From positions 124,001 through 188,000 of the forward strand of contig NZ_MPOB01000002.1 in assembly GCF_002148795.1 (NCBI RefSeq): DNA of 64,000 nt. Direction: 5' to 3'. The stretch comes from Oceanibaculum nanhaiense. GTDB lineage: Bacteria > Pseudomonadota > Alphaproteobacteria > Oceanibaculales > Oceanibaculaceae. Position 1 is the stretch's first letter, and every line of letters begins with the position of its first letter. The notes under the pieces were generated by a model. The model made no database searches, was not told the origin of the DNA, and saw only the letters and a list, made by a program, of their open reading frames with translations. Made by a program: the position numbers and the translations under genes. This document shows positions 23,924 to 32,741 of this stretch, piece after piece.

Positions 23924-24610
23924 ATGAAGCTCGACCCGGTGCGCCGTACCCTTATCCAGCTGATCGCGCTGCGCGATCCGCCGACCGACCTGAAAAAGGC
24001 GTCGCTGGCGATTGGCCGCAATCACGCCTATCTGCAGCAATTCATCCAGCGCGGCACGCCGCGCCGCCTGCCGGAGGAGGTGCGCCACGCGCTGGCCGCC
24101 TATCTGGGCGTGGCCGAATCGGCGCTGCGCGATCCGGAGGAAGGCGAGGCGGAGGCCGTGCCGATGCCCGCCTTCGATCTGTCCCGCTTCGAACTTCCGG
24201 GTGTGGCGGCGATCCCGGAGGTGAATGTCCGCGCCGCCGCCGGCGCCGGCGCGCTGGTCGAGGCGGAGGAGGATGGCGCGCGCTGGCATTTCCCGCTGGC
24301 CTGGCTGCGGCATGAGCTGAAGGCCCGGCCCGCCGACCTGCGCATCGTCACCATCGATGGCGATTCGATGGAGCCGGTGCTGATGAGCGGCGACAAGGTG
24401 CTGATCGATCTGTCGCGCACGGTGCCGTCGCCGCCCGGCATCTTCGTGCTGCATGACGGCATGGGGCTGCTGGCCAAGCAGCTGGAGCGCTTGCCGAATA
24501 CCGAGCGCCTGTCGATCCGCTCCGCCAACCCGCGCTACGATTCCTACGAACGCCCGGCCGAGGAAGTCACCATCATCGGCCGCGTGGTCTGGTTCGCCAG
24601 ACGGCTGTAG
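23924..24610 (+). CDS. S24-family (CI/LexA-like) transcriptional repressor
   Basis: 228 residues. An N-terminal helix-turn-helix ('LAIGRNHAYLQQFIQRGTPR') is joined to a peptidase S24 domain with the catalytic serine in DGDSMEPVL (Ser148) and lysine in LAKQLERL (Lys185); an Ala-Gly-rich stretch near 103-110 could be the autocleavage site. Such repressors hold a prophage silent and are inactivated through RecA-stimulated self-cleavage. It is divergent from the leftward phage genes. A close relative is common as a stand-alone chromosomal regulator in alphaproteobacteria, so host origin is an alternative. An in-frame ATG at 23912 is another possible start. Confidence 0.82.
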   Translation: MKLDPVRRTLIQLIALRDPPTDLKKASLAIGRNHAYLQQFIQRGTPRRLPEEVRHALAAYLGVAESALRDPEEGEAEAVPMPAFDLSRFELPGVAAIPEVNVRAAAGAGALVEAEEDGARWHFPLAWLRHELKARPADLRIVTIDGDSMEPVLMSGDKVLIDLSRTVPSPPGIFVLHDGMGLLAKQLERLPNTERLSIRSANPRYDSYERPAEEVTIIGRVVWFARRL

Positions 24611-24630
24611 GGGGTGAAGAGACATTTCAA

Positions 24631-24861
24631 AGAAACCCCTCGCCCCGGAAGGGGAGAGGCCCGAGCGGTTCTCTAAAATATCCCTCGCCCCGGAAGGGGA
24701 GAGGGATGCGGAAGCTTACGAACGAAATGAGTTAGCTGTAGCTGGGTGAGGGGAGATTAGCTCCGCCCGCGCGATACCCCCTCACCCAGCTTCGCCTAGT
24801 CTCGGCTTCGCCTCGCCAAGGCTGCGCAACCCTCTCCCCCCCAAGGGGGCGAGGGAGTTTT
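24631..24861. repeat. family B palindromic repeat at the right end of the prophage
   Basis: Two tandem CCCTCGCCCCGGAAGGGGAGAG units (about 24638 and 24683), then AGCTGGGTGAGGGG, an inverted CCCCTCACCCAGCTTCGCC and CAACCCTCTCCCCCC. No gene is visible between 24611 and 24861. Confidence 0.75.
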
Positions 24862-25203
24862 CTATCCGCTTTTGCCGGCCTCAAGAAACGCTCGGATACG
24901 CAGCATTATCCCGTCCGGATTATCCAGCACCTCGTTGTTCCAGAACCGGATGACCCTGTAGCCCTGCTGGCTTAGATAATCGGTGCGCCGCTCATCGCGT
25001 GCCTGTTGCACAGCATGCTGGCCGCCATCCAGTTCGATGATCAGCCGTTCGGCGATAGCGACGAAATCCACCGTATAGGGGCCGACCGGATGCTGGCACC
25101 GGAATTTCACGCCATCCAGCTGGCCATTGCGCAACCGCTTCCACAAGGCGGTTTCCGCCTCGGTCTGCTCGACACGAAACCGGCGTGCGTTACGGATAGG
25201 CAT
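24862..25203 (-). CDS. DUF559 endonuclease-domain protein
   Basis: 113 residues of the DUF559 family, a compact restriction-endonuclease-like (Vsr/PD-(D/E)xK) fold: 'ETALWKRLRNGQLDGVKFRC', 'YTVDFVAIAERLIIELDGGQ', and 'RVIRFWNNEVLDNPDGI'. The D...E-x-D/Q core (VDF, IIELDGGQ) is intact. The function of such stand-alone proteins is unknown. The gene lies inside family B repeats on both sides, a common finding for DUF559 genes. The ATG at 25203 lacks a clear Shine-Dalgarno. Confidence 0.82.
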   Translation of the reverse strand: MPIRNARRFRVEQTEAETALWKRLRNGQLDGVKFRCQHPVGPYTVDFVAIAERLIIELDGGQHAVQQARDERRTDYLSQQGYRVIRFWNNEVLDNPDGIMLRIRAFLEAGKSG

Positions 25204-25224
25204 GACAGGAAGTCTATTGAGAAT

Positions 25225-25262
25225 TCCCTCGCCCCGGAAGGGGAGGCAGCAATCCCCCTTGA
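25225..25262. repeat. partial family B repeat
   Basis: CCCTCGCCCCGGAAGGGGAGG near 25228-25248, one truncated half-unit upstream of the DUF559 gene. Confidence 0.6.
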
Positions 25263-25383
25263 CGAGTTCATATGTACACGAACAAACTTTGACCTCGCCG
25301 TTCGCCGGCGAAAGGATGTAGCGTTTCGCCGCCGGCCCCGTTACCGGGCGTCGTCTCCGGCACGATCTGAACAGGAAGACCGC

Positions 25384-27492
25384 ATGCCCGATTCCACGTC
25401 CCCGTCCGCACCTCAATCTGTATCAGCCGCCGGCCCGAAAGGCGCCCCGAAAGGCGCACTGGTCGGCATCGATGTCGGCGGCACCTTCACCGACCTGATC
25501 CTGATCGATCCGGAGAAGGGCCTGCGCATCGCCAAGGTGCCGACCACGGTGCAGAACCAGGCTTTCGGCGTGATGGCGGCGCTGGAGAAGGCCGGGGCCG
25601 ATCTCGCCAGCCTCGCCTCGATCGTGCATGGCACGACGACGACGACCAACGCGCTGCTGGAACGCAAGATCGCCAAATGCGGGCTGATCACCACCAAGGG
25701 CTTCCGCGACGTGCTGGAGCTGGGCCGCCGCACACGGCCGAAGCCCTATGGCCTCATCGGCAGTTTCGAGCCGCTGATCGCGCGCGAGAACCGCCTCGAA
25801 GTGGCGGAACGCATGGATGCGCAAGGCCATGTGCTGACGAAGCTGGACGAGGATGGCGTGCGCGCCGCCGCAAAGGCGCTGCTCGACCAGGGTGTCGAGG
25901 CGGTGGTGGTGCATTTCCTGCACGCCTACGCCAACCCGGCGCATGAGCGCCGCGCGGCGGAGATTTTGCGCGAGATCTGGCCGAATCCCTACATTACCGT
26001 CGGCAGCGATATCCTGTCCGAGTTCCGCGAGTATGAGCGCGGCACCACCGCCTCGGTGAACGCCGCCATCCAGCCGGTGCTGGACCGCTATATCCGCCGG
26101 CTGACCGACGAGCTGGCGGCGCAGGGCTATGGCCGCGACCTGCTGGTCATGCAGGGCAATGGCGGCACCGTCTCGGCCCGTATCGTGGCGGAGGCGGCGG
26201 TAAACACGGTGATGTCCGGCCCTGCCTCCGGCGTCATGGCGGCGGCCTATACGGCGCGGGGGGCGGGCCATCCCAACCTCATCACCTACGATATGGGCGG
26301 CACCAGCTCCGATGTCGGGCTGATCCTGAACGGCGTGCCGGCGGTCAGCGCCGAGCTGGAGCTGGAATACGCCATCCCGATCCATGTGCCGATGGTCGAT
26401 GTCCATACCATCGGCGCCGGCGGCGGCTCGCTGGCCCGCATCGACGAGGCCGGCCTGCTGCAGGTCGGGCCAGAGAGTGCCGGCGCCAATCCGGGGCCGA
26501 TCTGCTATGGCCGGGGCGGCACGCGGCCAACCATCACCGACGCCAATCTGGCGCTGGGGCGGCTGAATCCGAAAGGGCTGCTGGCGGTCGATTCGCCGGT
26601 CTCCATCGAGGATGTGAAAGGCGCCATCGCCAGCCATGTCGGCGCGCCGCTGGGGCTGGATAATGACGCGGCGGCGGCGGCCATCCTGGCCATCGGAAAT
26701 ATGAAGATGGCCAATGCCATCCGCATGGTCTCGCTGGCGCGCGGGCACGATCCGCGCGATTTCGCGCTGTTCGCCTTCGGCGGGGCCGGGCCGCTGCACG
26801 CGGTGGCGCTGGCGCGCGAGCTGGCGATCCCGACCGTGCTGATCCCGGCGCGGCCCGGCATCACCAACGCGCTGGGCTGCGTGGTGGCCGATCTGCGCCA
26901 TGATTACGTGAACACGGTGAACGCGCCGCTGGAAGCGGTCGATATGGCGCAGGTGCAGGCGCTCCTGGAGGAGCAGGTGGCGGCGGGGCGCGAGATCATC
27001 GCCCGCGAGGGCACCGAGGTCGAAGAAATCACCGTGCTGCACGATGCCGATATGCAGTTCCAGGGCCAGACCCATATCCTGACGATCCAGGTGCCGGGCC
27101 CCGATGTCAGCCGGGAATATCTGGCCGAGGCATTCGCCAAGGCGTACTGGGAGCGCTTCGAGGTCGAGCTGCCGGAAATCCGCCCGGTGCTGGTCAATCT
27201 GCACACCGCCGTCATCGGCCGCCGCCCGGCGGTGCCGCTGACCGCGCTGGTCGAGCTGGAGCGGCAGGAGAAGACGGTCGAGGCCGCCATCGAGGACCGG
27301 CGCGCCGTCTGGTTCGCCGAGGGCGGCTGGCAGGACACGCCGATCTATCGCCGCGCCGGCCTGCCGCTGGGCGGTGACTTCGCCGGCCCGGCCATCGTCG
27401 AGCAGCTGGACACCACCATCGTCATCGAGCCGGGCTGCACCGTGCGGGTGGATGATTTCGGCAATCTGCTGGTCACGGTGCCGCCCGCATGA
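25384..27492 (+). CDS. hyuA: hydantoinase/oxoprolinase subunit A
   Basis: 702 residues. The ASKHA-type ATPase signatures are clear: 'GIDVGGTFTDLILID' (phosphate 1), 'TYDMGGTSSDVGLI' (phosphate 2) and 'HTIGAGGGSLARID', with 'SGPASGVMAAAY' and the late 'FGGAGPLHAVALARE'. It should carry out ATP-dependent opening of a cyclic amide such as a hydantoin, 5-oxoproline or related ring together with subunit B encoded downstream. The N-terminus carries a tandem duplication giving GPKGAPKGA (25434-25457). The substrate cannot be told from sequence. Confidence 0.93.
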   Translation: MPDSTSPSAPQSVSAAGPKGAPKGALVGIDVGGTFTDLILIDPEKGLRIAKVPTTVQNQAFGVMAALEKAGADLASLASIVHGTTTTTNALLERKIAKCGLITTKGFRDVLELGRRTRPKPYGLIGSFEPLIARENRLEVAERMDAQGHVLTKLDEDGVRAAAKALLDQGVEAVVVHFLHAYANPAHERRAAEILREIWPNPYITVGSDILSEFREYERGTTASVNAAIQPVLDRYIRRLTDELAAQGYGRDLLVMQGNGGTVSARIVAEAAVNTVMSGPASGVMAAAYTARGAGHPNLITYDMGGTSSDVGLILNGVPAVSAELELEYAIPIHVPMVDVHTIGAGGGSLARIDEAGLLQVGPESAGANPGPICYGRGGTRPTITDANLALGRLNPKGLLAVDSPVSIEDVKGAIASHVGAPLGLDNDAAAAAILAIGNMKMANAIRMVSLARGHDPRDFALFAFGGAGPLHAVALARELAIPTVLIPARPGITNALGCVVADLRHDYVNTVNAPLEAVDMAQVQALLEEQVAAGREIIAREGTEVEEITVLHDADMQFQGQTHILTIQVPGPDVSREYLAEAFAKAYWERFEVELPEIRPVLVNLHTAVIGRRPAVPLTALVELERQEKTVEAAIEDRRAVWFAEGGWQDTPIYRRAGLPLGGDFAGPAIVEQLDTTIVIEPGCTVRVDDFGNLLVTVPPA

Positions 27493-27860
27493 TGAAAACC
27501 CTCAGCCCGGTCAGCTGGGCGGCGCTGGCCTTCATCGTGCTCGCCAGCGGGGCGCTGGTCGCAACCCTGATCTCGCCGCCGCCGGACCCGTCCGAGCATC
27601 CGATGGCGCCGCGCTTCAAGGGGCTGCATCAGGCCTTCGAGGCGGCGAAGCGCTGCGGCGGGCTGGAAATGACGCCGGCGGTGGCGAACCGCATCGGCGC
27701 GGCCATCGATGAAGCGGTGCAGGGCGCGCCCGGCACCGGCAGCCGGTTGGTATTGATCTCCGACGCGCGCGCCGAAATCGCCGCCGCCGGCTGCGATTCG
27801 GACCTCGCCCGTGCGGCGCTGGCGCAGTTCGAGGCCGAGTTGAAACCGGCGCTGGAGTAG
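27489..27860 (+). CDS. small membrane-anchored protein between hyuA and hyuB
   Basis: 123 residues, unrecognised. One N-terminal hydrophobic helix ('WAALAFIVLASGALVATLI') is followed by a soluble part with two cysteines ('AKRCGGLEM' and 'AAAGCDSDL') that could pair in the periplasm. ATGA overlap with hyuA implies translational coupling, and hyuB follows 45 nt later. An accessory or sensor role for the hydrolase is possible but nothing proves it. Confidence 0.7.
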   Translation: MMKTLSPVSWAALAFIVLASGALVATLISPPPDPSEHPMAPRFKGLHQAFEAAKRCGGLEMTPAVANRIGAAIDEAVQGAPGTGSRLVLISDARAEIAAAGCDSDLARAALAQFEAELKPALE

Positions 27861-27905
27861 GGTGATGATGGAAGCGGGAACGGCAGGGGCACAGGAGCAA
27901 CAGGC

Positions 27906-29675
27906 ATGAGCACGCAAATCGCGACACCGACACCGGCGGCGGAGGCCGTTGCCCTCGATCCGGTCACGCTGACCGTCCTGCAGGCCGGGTTGCAGCAGGT
28001 CTGCAACGAGATGGATCTGGCGTTCCAGCGCGCCGCCTTCTCGCCGGTTATCTCGGAGACGCTGGACCGCTCCGACGGCATCTACCGGCGCGAGACCGGC
28101 GAGCTGATCGCCCAGGGCGATACCGGCCTGCCGGTCTTCGTCGGCACCATGCAGTTCTCGACCCAGGCGGTCATCGCGCGCGCCCGCAACCCGCAGCCGG
28201 GCGACGTCTATATCGTCAACGACCCCTATATGGGCGGCACGCATCTGATGGATGTGAAGTTCGTGCGCCCCTTCTTCTACAAGGGGCAGCTCTGGGCCTG
28301 GCTGGCCAATACCGGGCACTGGCCGGATTTCGGCGGCATGGTGCCGGGCGGCTTCTCCGCCAAGGCGACCGAGGTCGAGCAGGAAGGCCTGCGCCTGCCG
28401 CCGGTGAAGCTGTTCAAGCAGGGCGTGATCGACGAGGAAATTCTCTCCATCATCTTCTCCAACATCCGCATCGCCGACCAGCGTATCGGCGATGTGAAGG
28501 CGCAGGCCGCCGCCCTGATGGTCGGTGACCGCCGGCTGACCGCGCTGCTCGACCGCTATGGCGCCGATGTGGTGGATGCCGCCATCGTCGAGCTGAAATC
28601 CCGCGCCGAACAGCAGATGCGCGCGAAGATCGCCACCATCCCGGACGGCACCTATGAAGGCACCGCCTATGTCGATTCGGATGGCGTGGTGGACGAGCCG
28701 CTGAAGATCGCCATGTCGGTGCGGAAAGCAGGCACCGACCTGTATTTCGACATGGCGGGCTCCTCGCCGCCCTGCCAGGGACCGATGAACAGCGTGCTGG
28801 CGACGACCAAATCCTCGATCTACCTGGCGATGAAGCACATCTTCCCGGATGTGCCGATCAATGCCGGCACTTTCGCGCCGCTGAACATCACCGATCCCGA
28901 CGGCACCTTCCTCTACGCCAAATATCCGCGGCCGGTCTCCGGCTGTGCTGCCGAGGTCTCGCAGCGCATCGCCGAGGCCGTGTTCGACGCCATCGCCCAG
29001 GCAATCCCCGACCAGCTGTTCGGCGCGCCAGCCGGCACCAGCGGCAATTTCGCACTCGGCGGCCATGACCCGGCGACGGGCCTGAATTACGTGCTCTATC
29101 TGATTTCCGGCGGCGGCTATGGCGGCAGCCTGGAAATCGACGGGCTGTCCAACGGCTGCTCGACCATCGGCATCTCCAAGACCACGCCGCTGGAGGTGGT
29201 GGAACAGCGCTACCCGATCCTGTTCGAGGAATATTCGCTGGCCGAGGGCTCCGGCGGGGCCGGCACGCATCGCGGCGGCTTCGGCATCAACTACAAGGTC
29301 CGCATCGCGCGCGGCCAGGCGCGCGCCAGCTTCGTCATGGATCATGGCCGCACCGGCCCGAACGGCGCGCAGGGCGGCGAGGAGGGCGGGCGCAACAGCG
29401 TGCGCATCCGCTACCGCGACGGGCGGGTCTATGACCCGCCGCATCTCAGCAAGGACCAGGATATCCGGATATCCGAGGGCGACAGTGTCGAGGTCACGAC
29501 GCCGGGCGGCGGCGGCTATGGCAGCCCGATGCAGCGCGATCCGGAGGATGTCGCGCATGATGTCCAGCGCGGCTATTACACCAGCGCCGAGGCCGAACGC
29601 CGCTTCGCCGTGGCGCTCACATCCGCCGGCGCGGTGGACGAGACCGGCACGGCGGCACTGCGCGCGGCGAAGTAG
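27906..29675 (+). CDS. hyuB: hydantoinase/oxoprolinase subunit B
   Basis: 589 residues, the usual size. Marks: 'LQQVCNEMDLAFQRAAFSPV', 'GDVYIVNDPYMGGTHLMDVK', 'LANTGHWPDFGGMVPG', 'YPRPVSGCAAEVSQRI', 'SGGGYGGSLEIDG' and the C-terminal glycine-rich 'TPGGGGYGSP'. It pairs with HyuA. CAGGAG precedes the ATG. It converges on the methyltransferase gene with 7 nt between stops. Confidence 0.93.
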   Translation: MSTQIATPTPAAEAVALDPVTLTVLQAGLQQVCNEMDLAFQRAAFSPVISETLDRSDGIYRRETGELIAQGDTGLPVFVGTMQFSTQAVIARARNPQPGDVYIVNDPYMGGTHLMDVKFVRPFFYKGQLWAWLANTGHWPDFGGMVPGGFSAKATEVEQEGLRLPPVKLFKQGVIDEEILSIIFSNIRIADQRIGDVKAQAAALMVGDRRLTALLDRYGADVVDAAIVELKSRAEQQMRAKIATIPDGTYEGTAYVDSDGVVDEPLKIAMSVRKAGTDLYFDMAGSSPPCQGPMNSVLATTKSSIYLAMKHIFPDVPINAGTFAPLNITDPDGTFLYAKYPRPVSGCAAEVSQRIAEAVFDAIAQAIPDQLFGAPAGTSGNFALGGHDPATGLNYVLYLISGGGYGGSLEIDGLSNGCSTIGISKTTPLEVVEQRYPILFEEYSLAEGSGGAGTHRGGFGINYKVRIARGQARASFVMDHGRTGPNGAQGGEEGGRNSVRIRYRDGRVYDPPHLSKDQDIRISEGDSVEVTTPGGGGYGSPMQRDPEDVAHDVQRGYYTSAEAERRFAVALTSAGAVDETGTAALRAAK

Positions 29676-29682
29676 GGGGCAC

Positions 29683-30432
29683 CTACTCCGGCGTTCCCGC
29701 CTTGGTCAGCGCCTTCACCGCGCCGTGCAGCGTGCGCAGCTCCTGCTCGGTGGGGGCGGCGCGCTGGAACACATTGCGCAAATTGCGCGTCACCGTATGG
29801 CGCAGATGCGGTTCGGTCATGAAGCCGCCGCGTTCCAGATGGGCGACCAGCCGGTCCATGAAATTCTCGAACTCCGCCTTCGGGGCGGGCATATCGGCGC
29901 CGCCGGCCAGATAGCGGCCCGGCGTGTCGTCGCCGGCCTGATACCATTCATAGGCCAGCAGCAGCACCGCCTGCGCCAGATTCAGCGAGGTGAAGTCGGG
30001 GTTCAGCGGCACGGTCAGCACGGTGTCGGCGGCGGCGACCTCGTCATTCTCCAGCCCGGCGCGCTCCGGCCCGAACAGCACGCCGCAACGCCTGTTATCC
30101 GCGATCAGGTCGCGCAGTTCGGTTCCGGCCTGCCGGGCGGTGACGATGGGCTTGGCCTGCGCCCGGCTGCGCGCGGTGGTGGCATAGACATGGTTCAGAT
30201 CGGCAATCGCCGCGCCGACGCTGTCATAGAGTTTGGCATCGTCGAGCACCCGGTCGGCGCCGGAGGCTGCGGCCCAGGCGGCCTCGTTCGGCCAGCCGTC
30301 GCGCGGGCGCACCAGCCGCATTTCGGTCAGCCCGCCATTCAGCATGGCGCGCGCCGCCATGCCGATATTCTCGCCCAGCTGCGGGCGCACCAGAATGATG
30401 ACGGGGCCAGGGGCGGGAGAGGCGGTAGTCAT
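29683..30432 (-). CDS. trmJ: TrmJ-like tRNA 2'-O-methyltransferase
   Basis: 249 residues of the SpoU/TrmH (SPOUT) class. 'ILVRPQLGENIGMAARAMLN' starts the domain, 'VLFGPERAGLENDEVAAADT' and 'VPLNPDFTSLNLAQAVLLLA' form the knotted AdoMet site, and a C-terminal helical extension matches TrmJ, which methylates position 32 of tRNA. ATG 30432 is taken; a GTG at 30450 overlaps the citramalate synthase stop as GTGA and may be the true coupled start, adding six residues. Confidence 0.85.
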   Translation of the reverse strand: MTTASPAPGPVIILVRPQLGENIGMAARAMLNGGLTEMRLVRPRDGWPNEAAWAAASGADRVLDDAKLYDSVGAAIADLNHVYATTARSRAQAKPIVTARQAGTELRDLIADNRRCGVLFGPERAGLENDEVAAADTVLTVPLNPDFTSLNLAQAVLLLAYEWYQAGDDTPGRYLAGGADMPAPKAEFENFMDRLVAHLERGGFMTEPHLRHTVTRNLRNVFQRAAPTEQELRTLHGAVKALTKAGTPE

Positions 30433-30446
30433 GGCGGTCCGGCCGG

Positions 30447-32045
30447 TCACGCCGCCGGGCGGATGCCGTCGCGCATCAGCTTGTAGGTGATGCTGTCGGA
30501 CAGTGCATCGACCGAGGCGTCGAGGATGTTCGGCGAGACGCCGACCGTGGTCCAGCGCGTGCCGTCCTCATCCTCGGATTCGATCATCACCCGGGTGATC
30601 GCGCGGGTGCCGTCATTCGGCGTCAGGATGCGCACCTTGTAGTCCACCAGCTGCAGCTTCTCGAGGCCGGGATAGGCGGTAACCAGCGCCTTGCGCAGCG
30701 CATTATCGAAGGCGTTCACCGGGCCGTTGCCCAGCGCCACCTCGTGCCTTGGGTCGTTGCCGATCAGCACGGTGACGGTCGCCTCCGCCTCGGTCACCAG
30801 CTGGCCGCGCGCGTTGAAGCGGCGTTCGTCCATCACGCGGAACCGCTGCAGATCGAAGAATTCCGGCACATGCTCCAGCGTGCGCCGGGCCAGCAGCTCG
30901 AAGCTGGCTTCCGCGCCGTCATAGGCATAGCCCTCGAATTCGCGCTCCTTCACGATCTCGACCAGCCGGTTCACCTTCGGATCCTTCGGATCGACCTCGA
31001 AGCCGATCTCGCGGAAGCGCGCCAGGATGTTGGACCGGCCGGCCTGATCCGACACCACGACATGGCGGGCATTGCCGACCAGCACCGGGTCGATATGCTC
31101 GTAGGAGCGCGGGTCCTTCTCGATGGCCGAGACATGCAGCCCGCCCTTGTGGGCGAAGGCGGATTCGCCGACATAGGGCTGCTGCCGGTTGGGCTGGCGG
31201 TTCAGCCGCTCGTCCAGCATGCGCGAGGTCTCGCGCAGATGGCGCAACCCGTCCTCGCCGATGCCGACATCGAAGCCCATCTTCACGGTCAGGCTGGGGA
31301 TCAGCGAGACCAGGTTGGCGTTGCCGCAGCGCTCGCCCAGCCCGTTCAGCGTGCCCTGCACCTGGCGCACGCCGGCGCGCACCGCGGCCAGGCTGTTGGC
31401 CACCGCATTCTCGGTATCGTTATGGCAGTGGATACCGAGCCGGTCGCCCGGCACATGCTTCGCCACCTCGGTTACGATGGCTTCGATTTCGTGCGGCAGG
31501 GTGCCGCCATTGGTGTCGCACAGCACGATCCAGCGCGCTCCGGCATCATAAGCCGTCTTCGCGCAGGCCAGCGCGAATTCCGGGTTCGCCTTGTAGCCGT
31601 CGAAGAAATGCTCGCAGTCGAACATGACTTCCCCGACCCGCTCGCCGGCCAGCTTCAGGCTGTCGGCGATCATCTCCAGATTTTCCTCCAGCGTACAGTT
31701 CAGCGCCGTTGAGACGTGGAAATCCCAGGTCTTGCCGACCAGGCAGACCGATTTCGCGCCGCTGTTCAGCACCGCCATCAGGCCGGGATCATTATCGGCG
31801 CTGCGGCCCGGCCGGCGGGTCATGCCAAAGGCGGACAGCGTGGCGCGGGACAGCTTCGGCGGGGCGGCGAAGAAGGCGTCGTCGGTCGGGTTGGCGCCGG
31901 GCCAGCCGCCCTCCACATAGTCGATGCCGAGACGGTCAAGCGCGCGGGCAATCGCAATCTTGTCCGGCACGGAGAAATCCACGCCTTGCGTCTGCCCGCC
32001 ATCGCGGAGCGTGGAGTCGTAAAGATAGACCCGCTCCTTGGTCAT
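30447..32045 (-). CDS. cimA: (R)-citramalate synthase
   Basis: 532 residues. The HMGL-like barrel starts with 'YLYDSTLRDGGQTQGVDFS', has the metal histidines in 'GIHCHNDTENAVANS', 'NGLGERCGNANLVSLIP' and 'HKGGLHVSAIEKDP', and ends in a LeuA-type dimerisation/regulatory domain (about 400-525). It condenses acetyl-CoA with pyruvate to citramalate, the threonine-independent entry to isoleucine. The 'VEGGWPGANPTDDAFF' segment separates it from isopropylmalate synthase. It is upstream of trmJ on the same strand. Confidence 0.92.
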   Translation of the reverse strand: MTKERVYLYDSTLRDGGQTQGVDFSVPDKIAIARALDRLGIDYVEGGWPGANPTDDAFFAAPPKLSRATLSAFGMTRRPGRSADNDPGLMAVLNSGAKSVCLVGKTWDFHVSTALNCTLEENLEMIADSLKLAGERVGEVMFDCEHFFDGYKANPEFALACAKTAYDAGARWIVLCDTNGGTLPHEIEAIVTEVAKHVPGDRLGIHCHNDTENAVANSLAAVRAGVRQVQGTLNGLGERCGNANLVSLIPSLTVKMGFDVGIGEDGLRHLRETSRMLDERLNRQPNRQQPYVGESAFAHKGGLHVSAIEKDPRSYEHIDPVLVGNARHVVVSDQAGRSNILARFREIGFEVDPKDPKVNRLVEIVKEREFEGYAYDGAEASFELLARRTLEHVPEFFDLQRFRVMDERRFNARGQLVTEAEATVTVLIGNDPRHEVALGNGPVNAFDNALRKALVTAYPGLEKLQLVDYKVRILTPNDGTRAITRVMIESEDEDGTRWTTVGVSPNILDASVDALSDSITYKLMRDGIRPAA

Positions 32046-32357
32046 GATCCGTCCATTCGTTTCCGGTAATCGAAGAGGGGCGCGAGCATGCCGGATGCGG
32101 CACCCCAGTGCAAGCAGATGGAGTGCAAGCAGATGGAGCGCAAGCGGCGGGATGGCGCAGGGGGCGGGTGGGGGGATGGCTGGCGCATTGGCGGTTGCCA
32201 TCGCTCTTTGCGTCACCCCCGGTCTTGTGCCGGGGGTCCAGGGTGCAGCCCGCACGGGCGGCAGGGAGCACGCCGAGGCCTGGATTCCCGCAACAAGTGC
32301 GGGAATGACGGCCTGAGTGGATTGGCAGCTTGCGCTGTAATTCCTTTGAAAGCCCCC
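32046..32357. repeat. gene-free stretch with tandem 15-mers and family A repeat copy 2
   Basis: No gene is seen. 32107-32145 holds the 15-mer AGTGCAAGCAGATGG in 2.6 tandem copies. 32211-32311 is a family A palindromic repeat (CGTCACCCCCGGTCTTGTGCC ... GGGAATGACGG). A promoter for cimA must lie near 32050-32100. Confidence 0.8.
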
Positions 32358-32726
32358 CTACTGGAACACCGCTTCCAGCTTCCAGCCCTCCGGGTCGGCG
32401 ATGAAGGCGGCATAGTAGGTCGGGCTGTAGTTCAGCCGCAGGCCGGGCGCGCCGAGGTCATGGCCACCTTGCGCCAGTGCCGCCTTGTGGAAGGCGTTCA
32501 CCGCTTCGCGGCTGTCCGCCTGGAAGGCCAGATGGAAGCCGTCGCCGGGCGGGTGCGCGCCGGGCCGCAGGAACAGCGCCAGCCGGTCATTCCCGCCGGG
32601 CGGGCCGTAGCCGGCGCCGCGTTCGTTCTGCCACAGCCGCACATGGCCCAGCGCTGCCATGACCGGATCGTAGAAAGCGATGGCGCGGTCGAGATCGGTG
32701 ACGCCGAAGGAGAGGTGACCCAGCAT
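32358..32726 (-). CDS. VOC-family (glyoxalase-like) protein
   Basis: 122 residues, one vicinal-oxygen-chelate unit: 'GHLSFGVTDLDRAIAFYDPV' at the start and 'AAFIADPEGWKLEAVFQ' at the end, with metal-ligand candidates His4, His65 and Glu118. Small proteins of this class are often lactoylglutathione-lyase-like but the substrate is unknown. It is 15 nt downstream of the NAD kinase gene and probably in one operon with it. Confidence 0.85.
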   Translation of the reverse strand: MLGHLSFGVTDLDRAIAFYDPVMAALGHVRLWQNERGAGYGPPGGNDRLALFLRPGAHPPGDGFHLAFQADSREAVNAFHKAALAQGGHDLGAPGLRLNYSPTYYAAFIADPEGWKLEAVFQ

Positions 32727-32741
32727 GACGGCAGGCTCCGG

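Noticed and set aside
3634-24610. RcGTA-type gene transfer agent cluster
   Set aside because: The portal is DUF4055, the coat is P22-type, no capsid protease is present and the NlpC/P60 peptidase plus gp15-type hub pattern of RcGTA is missing. Only terL and the first tail chaperone resemble RcGTA proteins.
3634-24610. Tailocin (headless tail particle)
   Set aside because: Complete terminase, portal and coat genes are present.
27345-29558. 737-codon open frame antisense to hyuB
   Set aside because: Low-complexity, Arg/Gly/His-rich translation with no family pattern; hyuB on the other strand is fully conserved.
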